A DNA stretch of 64,000 nucleotides from DASVVT01 sp036386415 (GCA_036386415.1 DASVVT010000008.1:1-64000); one strand, 5' to 3'; counted from the first letter of the stretch, positions 24,712-34,233 are shown. The notes: generated by a model from the sequence alone, not told the origin. Made by a program: numbers and translations.

Positions 24712-27147
24712 TTAGCCTCCGATGGCGTTGAAGATCAAAGGAAAAGTGCCCCACGTCTGCCCTCTGTGCTGTGGGCGAAAGCCGAAAAGGATGACGCGGC
24801 CACGACCCATGGAGACCTCTGCGAGCGCGATGCGGCCTGCGATGCGGCTTTCGCCCGTGAGCCAGCCCGAACGAAGCAGATTCTTCTCCGCGTAGCGCGC
24901 GACGACGTGCACGCGGTCTGCTGCTGCGGCGTCAGTCAACTCAAAGGCAGAGCTATGGATGAAGTATGCGTCTGCGGCGCGGGGCATGCCTCGCGTGATC
25001 GCGTGGGTCTTGTCGAGGTCGATGCGCAGGATCGAGCCGGGGCAGTAGAACTCGGATGCGCCGACGCCTTCAAGCACGTTGCGCAAAGGGAGATTGAAGC
25101 GCCTGGTCGCCAGTTCCGCCGCCGCGTCGAAACAGATGAGCGTGCCTCCTTCCTGGACGAAGCGGCGCAGGTTCTCGACGCCCGCCTCCGTGATGCCGCC
25201 CGTAAACTCTGCCGGATAACTCTTCGGCGCATTGCCTTCGACGATAGTCTTCATACGCTGCGAAGGCAGGATGATCACGTCGTAGAGGGCGCGCAGATTT
25301 CCGCGACGCATGTCAGCATCAAAGAGCGATTGGTAGGGCACGTTGAACGTGTCCAGAAGGAAGCGCGTCCAGCCCTCGTCCATAGAGGCCGCCCAGCTTT
25401 TATAGACGCCGAGCCGGACGGCGCGCTTGAAGGGGTTGGCGACGGGCGAAGCTTCGCCCTGCTGCAAGGCCAGGCCCAGATCGCGCCTGACTTCCGCGCT
25501 CGTCTGAATGAGCGTCAAGCGCCGCTCGGAAGCGCCTTCTTTGATCGTCATCAGTGGAATAGTCTCGACGCCCATCTGCATGGGCAGAGTCCAGCCCGCG
25601 ACATCGTAAGGTCGCTCCAGCTCACCTGTTGGTAATCGGCGCTGCGGGTAGACCTGTGGCTCGAACAGAGCCAGGACATTCGAGCGATAGGGCTGCGCCA
25701 GAAAGATTATGTAGCTGCCCGCAGGGGCTTCCTCCCATTTATCCAGCCCGGCGGCGCGCGTGACATGCAGCTCGCGCTCCAGCCTGTGTACTTCAACCCC
25801 TTGCCTGACGAGCGCGTCAATCAACTTTGCCACCGCCTCATCATTGCCCTGCCCGGCCGGAATGAGATAGGCCATCGGCTGCTCAAGGGCTGTCGATGGA
25901 CGAATGTTCGCGCGTCCAAGCTCGTAGAAGTTTCGCAGGTATTCGCCGCGATAGCGGGCTGCCGTTGAGAGGATGGAGCGCGCCGCCGCCAGCTCCATGT
26001 TGAGGATGTCGCGCGGATGCCACCACCCGCCGGGCCACGGATCGGGAAAGTTCCACGCAGGGTGGAGCGCGGAGTCCATCCCGCGCGCCTTCGCTTGAGC
26101 AAGCTCAGCGCGCATGACGTTGACGGGCGTCATGAGGTGGGCGCTCGCGGCTTCGGAGAGAATGCCTATGGAGTTGTGATAATAGGGCGCGGAGCGAAAT
26201 CCTCCATGCCACCAAGTATCGTAGATGGCGTTTGTGATGACGCCGCGAAAGCCCGCCGCCTGAAGGTCTGCCGCGACCTTCGAGCCGATGACGCCGACCT
26301 GGCGGAGCAGCAGCGGCGCGATGTGCGGGTTCGCCGGATCATGAAAGGGCGGGATGAAAAAGCGAGCGCCGCTCGTGCCCTGCTGATGTACGTCGTAGAT
26401 GATCTGCGGAAACCATTCTTTCCAGAGGATGCGCGTCACGAGTTGCGTCTCGCGCAGGTTGAGCATGAACCAGTCGCGGTTATCATCGTGCCCGGCGTAG
26501 GTGTGATAGAGCGTGGGCGGCGCGCTCCCTTCAAAGGGCGTGCCGAGCGTCTTGCGATACCAGTCCGCGACCATCTGTATGCCGTCAGGATTAGGGGAGG
26601 GAATCAGAAGTAGAATCGTGTTGCGTAGAATCTCGCGCGTCTGCGCGTCCTCAGACGTGGCGAGCTGATATGCGAGCTGCATGGACATCTGCGAGGCGAC
26701 CACTTCGTCCGAATGAATCGAGCACGAGACGACGACCACAGTCTTGCCTTCACCGAGGAGGCGTGCCAGCTCTGTTTCGCCCGTGATGGTGCGAGGGTCT
26801 GCCAGCCTGCGCTGAATCTCCCTGTACCGATCCAGGTCGCGAATGTTCTGAGGCGCGCTGATGAAAGCGACGATGAGGGGGCGTCCCCCGGTCGTCGTGC
26901 CGATTGATTCGACAAGGAGGCGGTCGCTCGCTCTATCCAGAAGCTGAAAATAGTTTACAATCTCGCGCCAGTCTGCAATCGTACGGTCATCGCCGGGCGA
27001 GAAGCCCAGTACGGAGCGCGGGCTGGGGATCGCAGCCGCTGTAGTCTGGGTCTGGCGCGAACTCTCTGCGCGCGCCGCAAGCCCTGTGAAAGTGATGATC
27101 GGCGAGAAGGCGATAAAGAGAGAGATGGCGAGCGAATGACGATGCAT
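24712..27147 (-). CDS. Secreted M14-family zinc carboxypeptidase
   Basis: 811 residues with a signal peptide (SLAISLFIAFSPIITFTGLAARA). Zinc-peptidase blocks: VVVVSCSIHSDEVVASQMS (His/Glu ligands), LIPSPNPDGIQMV, HDDNRDWFMLN and IIYDVHQQGTSGARFF (third His). The C-terminal half has a glutamine-amidotransferase-like fold (GGTLICFDAAAEL; IILPSQRM). This is the large M14-like acidobacterial/Bacteroidetes form. GAAGGA lies about 10 nt before the start, and the 5' end overlaps the start of plsC on the other strand. Confidence 0.88.
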   Translation of the reverse strand: MHRHSLAISLFIAFSPIITFTGLAARAESSRQTQTTAAAIPSPRSVLGFSPGDDRTIADWREIVNYFQLLDRASDRLLVESIGTTTGGRPLIVAFISAPQNIRDLDRYREIQRRLADPRTITGETELARLLGEGKTVVVVSCSIHSDEVVASQMSMQLAYQLATSEDAQTREILRNTILLLIPSPNPDGIQMVADWYRKTLGTPFEGSAPPTLYHTYAGHDDNRDWFMLNLRETQLVTRILWKEWFPQIIYDVHQQGTSGARFFIPPFHDPANPHIAPLLLRQVGVIGSKVAADLQAAGFRGVITNAIYDTWWHGGFRSAPYYHNSIGILSEAASAHLMTPVNVMRAELAQAKARGMDSALHPAWNFPDPWPGGWWHPRDILNMELAAARSILSTAARYRGEYLRNFYELGRANIRPSTALEQPMAYLIPAGQGNDEAVAKLIDALVRQGVEVHRLERELHVTRAAGLDKWEEAPAGSYIIFLAQPYRSNVLALFEPQVYPQRRLPTGELERPYDVAGWTLPMQMGVETIPLMTIKEGASERRLTLIQTSAEVRRDLGLALQQGEASPVANPFKRAVRLGVYKSWAASMDEGWTRFLLDTFNVPYQSLFDADMRRGNLRALYDVIILPSQRMKTIVEGNAPKSYPAEFTGGITEAGVENLRRFVQEGGTLICFDAAAELATRRFNLPLRNVLEGVGASEFYCPGSILRIDLDKTHAITRGMPRAADAYFIHSSAFELTDAAAADRVHVVARYAEKNLLRSGWLTGESRIAGRIALAEVSMGRGRVILFGFRPQHRGQTWGTFPLIFNAIGG

Positions 27148-27978
27148 TCAGAAAATCCTTCGAGTGAATTGATTGACGGTGGAGACGCGATTGCCAAACC
27201 GCGCACCGTGGAGTCTAACACAGAGGAGCACGGACGGCTCGGCGGGCGGCTGCTCTACTGGTGGTCTCACCTGGTCGCCGCGCTGCTGCTCTTGATCTTC
27301 GGGCCGCCCGCGATTCTCATCTCGTGGGCGGCCAGACATCGTGAGTGGGTCTATCCCTGGGCTCTCTGGGGCGGACGCCAGTGGCTGCGCCTGAGCGGCA
27401 TGAAGGTGCGTGTGCGAGGGCGCGAGCATCTAGACCCGCGACAAACTTACGTCTTCATCTCGAATCACAGATCATACCTGGATACGGCGACGCTCTTCTG
27501 CCACCTGGGACGACGCATAGGATTACTCGCCAAGAAGGAGCTGTTGAAGGTTCCGATCCTCGGTTACGGCATGGGCTACGTCAACATCATGGCGATTGAT
27601 CGCTCCAACAGAGAGCGCGCCATTGAGACGGTGCAGGCGGCGACCGAGCGCATTCGCTCCGGCGTCTCGTTCGGCGTCTTTGCAGAGGGCACGCGGGCGC
27701 GCCCCGGCCACATGCTGCCCTTCAAGAAGGGCGCGTTCTACATGGCGATTGAAGCGGGCGTCTCAATCGTGCCGGTCGCGATGAAGAATACGGACGCGCT
27801 GATGGGCAAAGGAACCGGCGAGGCCAGGGCGGGCACCATCGAGATGGTGCTGCTTCCGCCCATCGAGACGGCAGGGCTGTCAACGGATGAAGATGTCGAG
27901 CGTCTCATACGCCAGGTGCACACGCGTATCGCCGAAGAACTCGGCCTGCAAAAAAAGGATGACGCGGAGATGAGATGA
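27136..27978 (+). CDS. plsC: 1-acyl-sn-glycerol-3-phosphate acyltransferase
   Basis: 280 residues. After a polar N-terminus and a transmembrane segment (LVAALLLLIFGPPAILISW) come the acyltransferase motifs NHRSYLDTATL (HX4D), the GLLAKKELLKVPILGYGM block, FAEGTRARPGHMLPFKKGAF and IVPVAMKNTDAL. It makes phosphatidic acid at the inner membrane. The given start overlaps the divergent peptidase start by 12 bp and has a weak ribosome-binding site, so a later start is possible. Confidence 0.9.
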   Translation: MTMHSENPSSELIDGGDAIAKPRTVESNTEEHGRLGGRLLYWWSHLVAALLLLIFGPPAILISWAARHREWVYPWALWGGRQWLRLSGMKVRVRGREHLDPRQTYVFISNHRSYLDTATLFCHLGRRIGLLAKKELLKVPILGYGMGYVNIMAIDRSNRERAIETVQAATERIRSGVSFGVFAEGTRARPGHMLPFKKGAFYMAIEAGVSIVPVAMKNTDALMGKGTGEARAGTIEMVLLPPIETAGLSTDEDVERLIRQVHTRIAEELGLQKKDDAEMR

Positions 27979-28042
27979 GCTGAAGCCTGCTATGAGAGAG
28001 CAGGCCGCTCGTCGCGGCGGGAAAAATCAGAGCCTGTGGCGA

Positions 28043-28870
28043 TTAAGGTTTCGGCTTGGGCTGCGGCGTCTCTTCATTCTCTTTTTCCGCCTCGAGGATT
28101 CTCACTTTACCGCGCAGGCGCTCGTAGTCTGTAAAGCGTATGCGCAGGCGAACGTGAATCACCTGGCCTGTCTTCAGCACCAGTTGTTCGTCTGCATAGG
28201 TGTAGCTGGGAAACCAGTAGCGCCCGTCGATCTGCTCGCGATAATACTCGAAAGTGGGAAAGCGCTCATTGCCCTCCGGGACGCCCTTGCCGCGCGCCTT
28301 CACGATCTGCATGTCGCGGTCGTCCACCCAGATACGCCCCTGAAAGAAACGTCCCCCGGAGCTGCTGCCCGGCAGCACCTTCGGCCCCGTGTCGAAGACG
28401 TGTGTATCTATCTCGTCGATGCGCTCTTTGCCGACATAGGTGAAGCTGTAGAGGCCGATCCTGGCCGGTTCGAGCACGAAGGTCTGTATGGTGCCGAGGT
28501 CGTCCAGATCATTCTGCGAGGGGGCGAGCGTAGGCATCGGGAAGAAAACGATCTTCTCAAAGATGTTGCCGCTGTCATCAAAGGTGAAGTTTGAGATGCG
28601 GTGATACTCGCCCGCGATCTGCCCGCCGAAGCCTATAAGCTGAACGACCGCATCGCGCTTAAAACCATAATTATTGAGTTCACGTCGAAACTCCGTCTCT
28701 TTGGTCGTGAGCGCGCGAATAATCTGTTCGACATCAACGCCCGGACGAGAAAGCGTTGCCGTCGTGCTGCTGCTACTACTGCCGCTTTGCGCCAGCGCCG
28801 ACGGGTTTGGCACAGAACAGACGAGAGAAAAGAGTACCAGAGCGAAGATCGATGTGAGAAAACGTTTCAT
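28043..28870 (-). CDS. Secreted LolA-like protein, paralog A
   Basis: 275 residues with a signal peptide (MKRFLTSIFALVLFSLVCSV). The body has EQIIRALTTKETEFRRELNNYGFKRD, FSFTYVGKERIDE, RIWVDDRDMQIVKARGKGVPEG, then FPTFEYYREQIDGRYWFPSYTYADE, ending in a Pro/Lys tail. Use of 'wd-like' strands with VDDRD and FP.Y suggests an outer-membrane lipoprotein-sorting (LolA/LolB) fold. The function is unknown. About 400 bp downstream of its close paralog on the same strand. Confidence 0.72.
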   Translation of the reverse strand: MKRFLTSIFALVLFSLVCSVPNPSALAQSGSSSSSTTATLSRPGVDVEQIIRALTTKETEFRRELNNYGFKRDAVVQLIGFGGQIAGEYHRISNFTFDDSGNIFEKIVFFPMPTLAPSQNDLDDLGTIQTFVLEPARIGLYSFTYVGKERIDEIDTHVFDTGPKVLPGSSSGGRFFQGRIWVDDRDMQIVKARGKGVPEGNERFPTFEYYREQIDGRYWFPSYTYADEQLVLKTGQVIHVRLRIRFTDYERLRGKVRILEAEKENEETPQPKPKP

Positions 28871-29017
28871 GGCGATTCCGGTTAAAGCGGTTAAGTTAGA
28901 GTTGGTGACGGGTACAAAACTCCGGCTCGCCGGATAAAGCCGGGAACTAGGGTACACAGGGAGTATAACAGGGGCGGGCGAATAGCTCTAACCGGGCACG
29001 TTCACGAGTAGAGCCCT

Positions 29018-29138
29018 CATGTGATTGGTGCTCTGTGCCGCCTCTCTCGTCCTGCGGTGGCGAGTGTCTGTAGGAGTTGATTCACCACCGCAGACCCGAG
29101 AGAACACGGAGGGGGCACAGAGAGTTGAGCTGAAACCA
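29018..29138. repeat. Dispersed CACAGAG-type inverted repeat, copy 1
   Basis: Arms GCTCTGTGCC..CTGCGGTGG and CCACCGCAG..GGCACAGAG form a long hairpin. Apart from the loop the sequence is nearly identical to 54366-54502, including the flanks CTCAT.TGATT and TTGAGCTGAAACCA. Confidence 0.88.
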
Positions 29139-29275
29139 GAACAGTACTGGTTCACGGAAGTTCGGCTATGCTTTAGGCTGGCAAAAGGTCACAAACCCCT
29201 TTGAGCCTCTGAAAACTCTGACGCCGCCAACGCGGATCGAGGACGCTCCGGCGCTGCCCGTGAGGGGCTTTGTCT

Positions 29276-30127
29276 CTAGGGCTTGGGCTTCGCAGGCGAC
29301 GGCGTTGGTTCGGCCTCCGGCTCTGTTCCAGGCTCTGTGTCCTCTATGATCTTCACGTCGCTGCGGAAGCGCCTGTACTCCGTATAGCGCACCGTCATGC
29401 GTACGTGTATGGTCTGACCATCTGGAAATTCTAACTCCTCATCAGCAGACGTGTAGGTGGGAAACCAGAAGCGACCGTCGATCTGTTCGCGGTATGTCTC
29501 AAAAGTGGGAAAACGCTGCTTCCCCTCAGGGACGCCCTTACCCTTCACCTTGACGATCTGCAAATCACGATCATCTATCCAGATGCGTCCCTTAAAAAAG
29601 CGCTCGCTGACCCTTTTCGGCAACACCTTTGGCGCGACATCGAACACATACAGGTCTAATTCGTCAATATGCTCCTTGCCGACATAGGTGAAGTTATATT
29701 GATTGATCTTGGTCGTCTCAAGCGCATAGGGCTGAATGCCGCCCAGGTCGTCTAGGTCTTCATTAGAAATCTCTATTTCCTTCAGCGTCGGAGCCGGGAA
29801 GAAGTTGATCTTCTCAAAACGTTGACCCTGATCGTCGAAGGTAAACTGCGACACGCGGTGGTACTCGCCAGTGATTTGACCTCCAAACCCGATGGTCTGG
29901 ATAAGCGCATCCCGCTTGAAGACATAATTGTTGAGCGCCTGGCGGAATTCAGTCTCCTTGGCCGCGACGGCGCTAATAATCTGGCTGACATTGACAGGAG
30001 CAACCCCCTTGGTCACACCTGTAGAAACATCCGTCTTAGCCTGCGCGAATGCCTTTCCATATGGCCCAACGCAGAAGAGAGAAAACACCGCCACGGCAAA
30101 GCTTGAGATAAACAGACTCTTCATCAT
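29276..30127 (-). CDS. Secreted LolA-like protein, paralog B
   Basis: 283 residues, collinear with the downstream paralog: signal peptide (MMKSLFISSFAVAVFSLFCVG), TKETEFRQALNNYVFKRD-like helix (AAKETEFRQALNN), FTYVGKEHIDELD, RIWIDDRDLQIVKVKGKGVPEG, FPTFETYREQIDGRFWFPTYTSADEEL, and an acidic/proline tail. Probably a periplasmic LolA-like lipid or lipoprotein binder; ligand unknown. The start at 30127 has GAAAGAG about 9 nt upstream. Confidence 0.72.
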   Translation of the reverse strand: MMKSLFISSFAVAVFSLFCVGPYGKAFAQAKTDVSTGVTKGVAPVNVSQIISAVAAKETEFRQALNNYVFKRDALIQTIGFGGQITGEYHRVSQFTFDDQGQRFEKINFFPAPTLKEIEISNEDLDDLGGIQPYALETTKINQYNFTYVGKEHIDELDLYVFDVAPKVLPKRVSERFFKGRIWIDDRDLQIVKVKGKGVPEGKQRFPTFETYREQIDGRFWFPTYTSADEELEFPDGQTIHVRMTVRYTEYRRFRSDVKIIEDTEPGTEPEAEPTPSPAKPKP

Positions 30128-30471
30128 GGTTCGCTCTTTCGTTAAGATAAATACGGCTCGTTTTGAATCAAGAAAGAATAACGCCGCCTGGCTTCGACTG
30201 AAACTGAGACGCAAACTCATCAGATGCCTGACCTGTCCCTGAATGTTGCCATCCTTCGAAAACAGCAGCCAGCAGCCGGTAAATAAAAAAACGCGCCGGG
30301 TATCGGCTGTCTACTATAACTGAGGGAATGAGCATTCTACAGCAGCGACGGATTTTCTTTTTTTACTGCCTACTGGCTACTGACTACTGACTACTCGAAT
30401 ATGCTATACTGTCGCTCAGCCGTTGTTCGCCTCGCCTGCATTGTTGACAAAATTTTCCGCCCCTTAAGACT
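30128..30471. other. Divergent intergenic region with a lone repeat arm
   Basis: Contains promoters for the flanking divergent genes (not resolvable by eye) and, at 30364-30396, a single arm of the CTACTGA family (ACTGCCTACTGGCTACTGAC..). It closely matches the arm at 20776-20792, but I see no complementary arm here. Confidence 0.5.
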
Positions 30472-33400
30472 TTGATGATGCAAACCTTAACCAATCAGAG
30501 CCCCCCCGTCGATAGACTCATTCGTGCTCATAGAAGCATCGAGCGAGGCGATCTGGCGGGCGCGCAAAAGCTCCTGCTTGATCTGATTAAAGAGGGCGCG
30601 GATCACCCCTTGAGTGAGCGAGGTGTGGAGGCGCGCGTCACCCTCGCAGAAGTTTACGAAGGGCTAGGCCGTAATGATGATGCGGGCGAAGTGCTGGCTC
30701 CCTTTGATGTCCATGCCCTGGACGGTTTTACGCAGCACCTGCGCGGTCTGCTCCTGCTCGCCTTCGGCTCACGCGCTTACTGGCAGAACGACTTTACGCG
30801 CTCGGTGACGCTGCTCAACCGCGCCCGCGAGGTTCTTGAGCCGACGGGCGACTCCGCCAATCTGGCGCGCGCCTATCATTGCCTGGGACGCGCCTACTGG
30901 TCGCTCGACGAACAGGCTCTGGCGCGCGAGCACTACGAGATCGCCATCGAGTGGGGAAGGCGCGCGCGTAAAGATCGTGCGCTCGCCATCTCCTACATGA
31001 ACCTAGGGCTGGTCGCGCGTCACGAAGGCGACCTGGACGAGGCGGGGATGTGTTATCGCCGCGCCCTGCGCCTTCTCAGTCACACCGCAGATGAGATCAG
31101 CCGCGCGCGCCTGCAAAATAATCTGGGCGTGATGCTGCTCTACCAGGGCAACTTTTACGAGGCGGCGAATTCGTCGCGCCGCGCTCTGGAGCACCTCGTA
31201 GGCTTTCATAACGACCTGTTGATGGGCATGGTCTACAACAATCTGGCGCTGGTCTCTACTTATACGGGCGAGTGGGCGCTGGCCGAAAGCTACGTGCAGC
31301 AGGCTTTAGGAATCGCGCGTCAAAGCGAGGATCAGTTGAGCGAGGCCAGATATACGGAGACGCTCGGCGCTCTGCGCGCGCATCAGGGGCGCGTGCAGGA
31401 GGCCAACGAGCTGCTGCGCACGGCGCTGGTGCGCGCCAGAGAGTTTAGTAGTAAGAAGGATGAGACGCAGACTCTGCTCTCGCTCGCCAAGCTCTGGCTC
31501 ATGGCGCGCAACACTCACCTGTCGCTCACCTATGCGCGCAATGCGCGCGACCTGGCGCGCGAAGTCAACGACGAGCGGATGGCGTCTGAGGCGGCGCTTT
31601 TGATGGTCGAAGGCTACAGACGCAGCGACAAGTGGATGCCCGCAGAGGATTGGGCGGCGATTGCGCAGGCCGAGCTGGAACGCCTTCCGTACCCGTACCT
31701 GGATGCCCTGCTGCAACGCAACGTCGCGAATTTCGTCTCGCGGCGGCGCGACCCTTCGCGCGGCGAGCGCCTTTTCCAGCAGGCCGAAGAGGCTTTCCGC
31801 TCGATGAACGCCGCTTACCAGGTGGCCGTGACCGTCTTTGAGCACGCCGAGAGCTTGTTGCGACGCGGCGAGTATGCATCCGCGCACGAGCGCTTTCAAG
31901 AGGCTGCCGGGCAGTTTCGCACCCTCGGCGCTGAGCTGGACATAGAGCGCGCCGATGGCGAAGCACGCCGCGCAGCCGAACGCATGGCTGCCTGGCAGGT
32001 TGCGCCCGCACCCTCCATCAACCTGATCCCGCCGGACGTGGCCCCACTCATCATGCAGGTCTTGAACGCCGCGAGCGGGCGCGAGCGCCTCCTGCGCGAA
32101 CTGATGTTTGCGGCGAAAACGGCGCTCGCCGCCGATGGCGCTGCCGTTTTTGCAGTTGACGACGACGGGCAGCTCTACGCGCAGGCCAGCATCGACCTGG
32201 ACGAAACGGGACGGGCGCGCGGGGCGGCAGCCGTCACCAAGCACCTTGCGGCAAAGGAGCCGGGCGCGCAGGCTGCAACTTCAGGGGAAGTCGGGACGTT
32301 GAGGATGCAGACGACTCCGCGCGCGACGCAAGACGAGCATTGCCGCACGCTCGGCGCGCGCCGCAACGGGGGCGCTTTCGTCCTCTACCTGCATGCGCCA
32401 GCGCCTTTGTCCGACCGTCGCTCGGAGATTCTGGACGTGCTCGTCGGCTCAGCCCGGCTGGCGCTACAGATGATAGACATGCGCACGGATATGCGACGCG
32501 CGCGCCCCTTCAACGCCATAGCGTTGCCGAGCGCTTCGGGTCTCTTCCCGAACCTCATCGCCACCAGCTTTGCGATGCGCGACGTGCTGGCGCGCATGGA
32601 GCGACTGAAGGATTCGGATGCCACGGTCTTAATCCTGGGCGAGAGCGGGACGGGCAAAGAGGTCGTCGCGCGCGCGCTGCACGAAGAGAGCCCGCGCCGG
32701 GAAAAAACCTTTCTTCCCTTTAACTGTACGGCGGCACCGCGCGAGCTGGTCGAAAGCCAGCTCTTCGGCCACCGGCGCGGCACTTTCACAGGAGCCATCA
32801 ACGATCAACGCGGCATCATCCGCGCAGCCGAAGGCGGGACGCTCTTTCTGGACGAGATCGGCGACCTCTCGCTCGAAGTGCAGCCCAAGCTGCTGCGCTT
32901 TTTGCAGGGCGGCGAGATCATGCCGCTCGGTGAGGCTCCGCGCAAAGTCAACGTCCGCGTCATCTGTGCGACCAATCGAGACCTCGAACGAGACGTGCGC
33001 GAGGGGCGCTTTCGAGAAGACCTCTTCTATCGCCTCAACACGTTCGTCATTAAAGTACCGCCTTTGCGCGAACGCCCCGAAGACATTCCGCTTTTGGCCT
33101 CCTATTATTTCGAGGAGACATGCCGTCGCAACAACCGACATCTCGCCGGGATCACGCCCGAGGCGATGGGCTACCTGACGCGCTACCTGTGGCCCGGCAA
33201 CGTGCGCCAGCTCCGCAGCGAGATCGAGCGCATCGTCGTCTTCGCCGAAGACGGACAATCCGTTGGAGCCGAGTCGCTCTCGCCCGACATCTTGCGTGCG
33301 GCTGCGACGCCTGCGCCCGTGCGCTTTCACCTGGATTTCTCCAAGCCCGTCAACTTCAAGGAGATCATGCTGGAAGTGGAGCGGCAACTGCTCTCCGAGG

Positions 33401-33543
33401 CACTCGCACGTCATGGCGGTAACGCCACGCGCGCCGCCGAGCTGCTCGGCCTGCGCAGGCAAACGCTCAACTACAAGCTGAATAAGCTCAACATCGGCCA
33501 CCCCGATTTGAACTTGAGCAGCGACGAAGAATCTCACAACTAA
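30472..33543 (+). CDS. TPR-GAF sigma-54-dependent transcriptional activator
   Basis: 1023 residues. Residues about 16-495 are tandem tetratricopeptide repeats (ARAYHCLGRAYWSLDEQALA, AISYMNLGLVARHEGDLDEA and others); about 525-675 is a GAF-like domain; about 690-925 is the AAA+ domain with Walker A GESGTGKE, loop GTFTGA, Walker B GGTLFLDEIGD and arginine finger FREDLFYRLN; about 980-1015 is a Fis-type HTH (GGNATRAAELLGLRRQTLNYKL). There is no receiver domain, so TPR/GAF ligand binding probably controls it. It would activate RpoN promoters; one lies just downstream, before a peptide gene. The loop has T for the usual A in GAFTGA. Confidence 0.93.
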   Translation: MMMQTLTNQSPPVDRLIRAHRSIERGDLAGAQKLLLDLIKEGADHPLSERGVEARVTLAEVYEGLGRNDDAGEVLAPFDVHALDGFTQHLRGLLLLAFGSRAYWQNDFTRSVTLLNRAREVLEPTGDSANLARAYHCLGRAYWSLDEQALAREHYEIAIEWGRRARKDRALAISYMNLGLVARHEGDLDEAGMCYRRALRLLSHTADEISRARLQNNLGVMLLYQGNFYEAANSSRRALEHLVGFHNDLLMGMVYNNLALVSTYTGEWALAESYVQQALGIARQSEDQLSEARYTETLGALRAHQGRVQEANELLRTALVRAREFSSKKDETQTLLSLAKLWLMARNTHLSLTYARNARDLAREVNDERMASEAALLMVEGYRRSDKWMPAEDWAAIAQAELERLPYPYLDALLQRNVANFVSRRRDPSRGERLFQQAEEAFRSMNAAYQVAVTVFEHAESLLRRGEYASAHERFQEAAGQFRTLGAELDIERADGEARRAAERMAAWQVAPAPSINLIPPDVAPLIMQVLNAASGRERLLRELMFAAKTALAADGAAVFAVDDDGQLYAQASIDLDETGRARGAAAVTKHLAAKEPGAQAATSGEVGTLRMQTTPRATQDEHCRTLGARRNGGAFVLYLHAPAPLSDRRSEILDVLVGSARLALQMIDMRTDMRRARPFNAIALPSASGLFPNLIATSFAMRDVLARMERLKDSDATVLILGESGTGKEVVARALHEESPRREKTFLPFNCTAAPRELVESQLFGHRRGTFTGAINDQRGIIRAAEGGTLFLDEIGDLSLEVQPKLLRFLQGGEIMPLGEAPRKVNVRVICATNRDLERDVREGRFREDLFYRLNTFVIKVPPLRERPEDIPLLASYYFEETCRRNNRHLAGITPEAMGYLTRYLWPGNVRQLRSEIERIVVFAEDGQSVGAESLSPDILRAAATPAPVRFHLDFSKPVNFKEIMLEVERQLLSEALARHGGNATRAAELLGLRRQTLNYKLNKLNIGHPDLNLSSDEESHN

Positions 33544-33870
33544 CAGCGCAAAAAATTTTGCGCCTCTCGCAAAATCTCCCTCGTCCACCTAAACCACTGA
33601 AACTTGCAGGCTTAATCTCTTCGCGCCCTTGGCCTGCGTGCGCGCGCCCCGCAAAATTCCTGTCACTTTTAATCACCGGTTCGGCCAGCGCCTCTTCGTA
33701 AAGCCACGGTTTTATTGGGCCAGAGACGGAAACGGCACTCTCGCCCGGCCTCTGGCACAGTCCTTGTTAAGAGTAGGGATTGATAGCGACGGGCAGGTCG
33801 CTATTCACAAAGTCTTTCGAGTACCTGATTAACTAAGCTAAAAACTTTCGCTCGTGAGGGGAACCGGATA
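33544..33870. other. Leader region of the small-peptide gene
   Basis: A non-coding gap between the sigma-54 activator and the peptide gene. It holds the -24/-12 promoter at 33753-33768 and about 100 nt of leader. No open frame here is convincing. Confidence 0.55.
33753..33768 (+). promoter_or_regulatory. Sigma-54 (-24/-12) promoter of the peptide gene
   Basis: TGGCACAGTCCTTGTT fits the RpoN consensus TGGCAC-N5-TTGC(A/T): the GG of the -24 element is intact and the spacing correct; the -12 element reads TTGT instead of TTGC. It is 103 bp upstream of the peptide start and about 210 bp downstream of the activator gene. Confidence 0.7.
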
Positions 33871-34059
33871 ATGAAGAGGATTAAAAAACTGATAGGCATT
33901 GTTTTGCTGGCGCTCGTAGTGAGCCTTGGCACACCGCAAGCGTTTGCTGCTGATGGGACTGCGGAATCTCCGGGCGTCACTGCTCCAACTAATGGGACCG
34001 CGGAGTCTCCCGGCATCGTGGTTATCATCCTTGATTATCTAGCCTTGATGCTGAGCTAG
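33871..34059 (+). CDS. Small exported peptide with duplicated GTAESPG motif
   Basis: 62 residues: basic N-terminus, hydrophobic signal segment (LIGIVLLALVVSLGTPQAFA) with an AFA cleavage site, then a mature peptide of about 36 residues with two copies of GTAESPG (residues 29-35 and 42-48) and a hydrophobic tail (IVVIILDYLALMLS). The two GTAESPG copies differ at three bases, all synonymous, which argues that it is translated and selected. GAGGGG lies about 8 nt upstream of the ATG. Its promoter type and position make the adjacent TPR activator its likely regulator; a signal role is hypothesis. Confidence 0.75.
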   Translation: MKRIKKLIGIVLLALVVSLGTPQAFAADGTAESPGVTAPTNGTAESPGIVVIILDYLALMLS

Positions 34060-34088
34060 TTCTTAAAATTGATTCGGTGGTTTAGCCG

Positions 34089-34148
34089 CAGGGGCTTTGG
34101 ATCGGTCACGATCCTTCCGGCTTCAACACAGATTTCGAAAAGCCCCTG
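34089..34148. terminator. Structured element with nested hairpin after the peptide gene
   Basis: CAGGGGCTTT (34089-34098) pairs with AAAGCCCCTG (34139-34148). Inside, GGATCG/CGATCC (34099-34104 with 34109-34114) forms a second perfect stem. There is no clear T-run. It may be a terminator, attenuator or small RNA between the peptide gene and the degenerate activator gene. Confidence 0.6.
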
Positions 34149-34233
34149 ACGTGTCAGCTAACTCGATCTGCCTCGCTTGCGTCACACACAGATCGTCAAC
34201 CTTGTTATCCTCGCTATTTTTGGGTTTCTTACT

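Noticed and set aside
31306..33588. Long frames antisense to the sigma-54 activator gene
   Set aside because: The plus strand has continuous TPR, GAF, AAA+ and Fis signatures; the antisense products show none.
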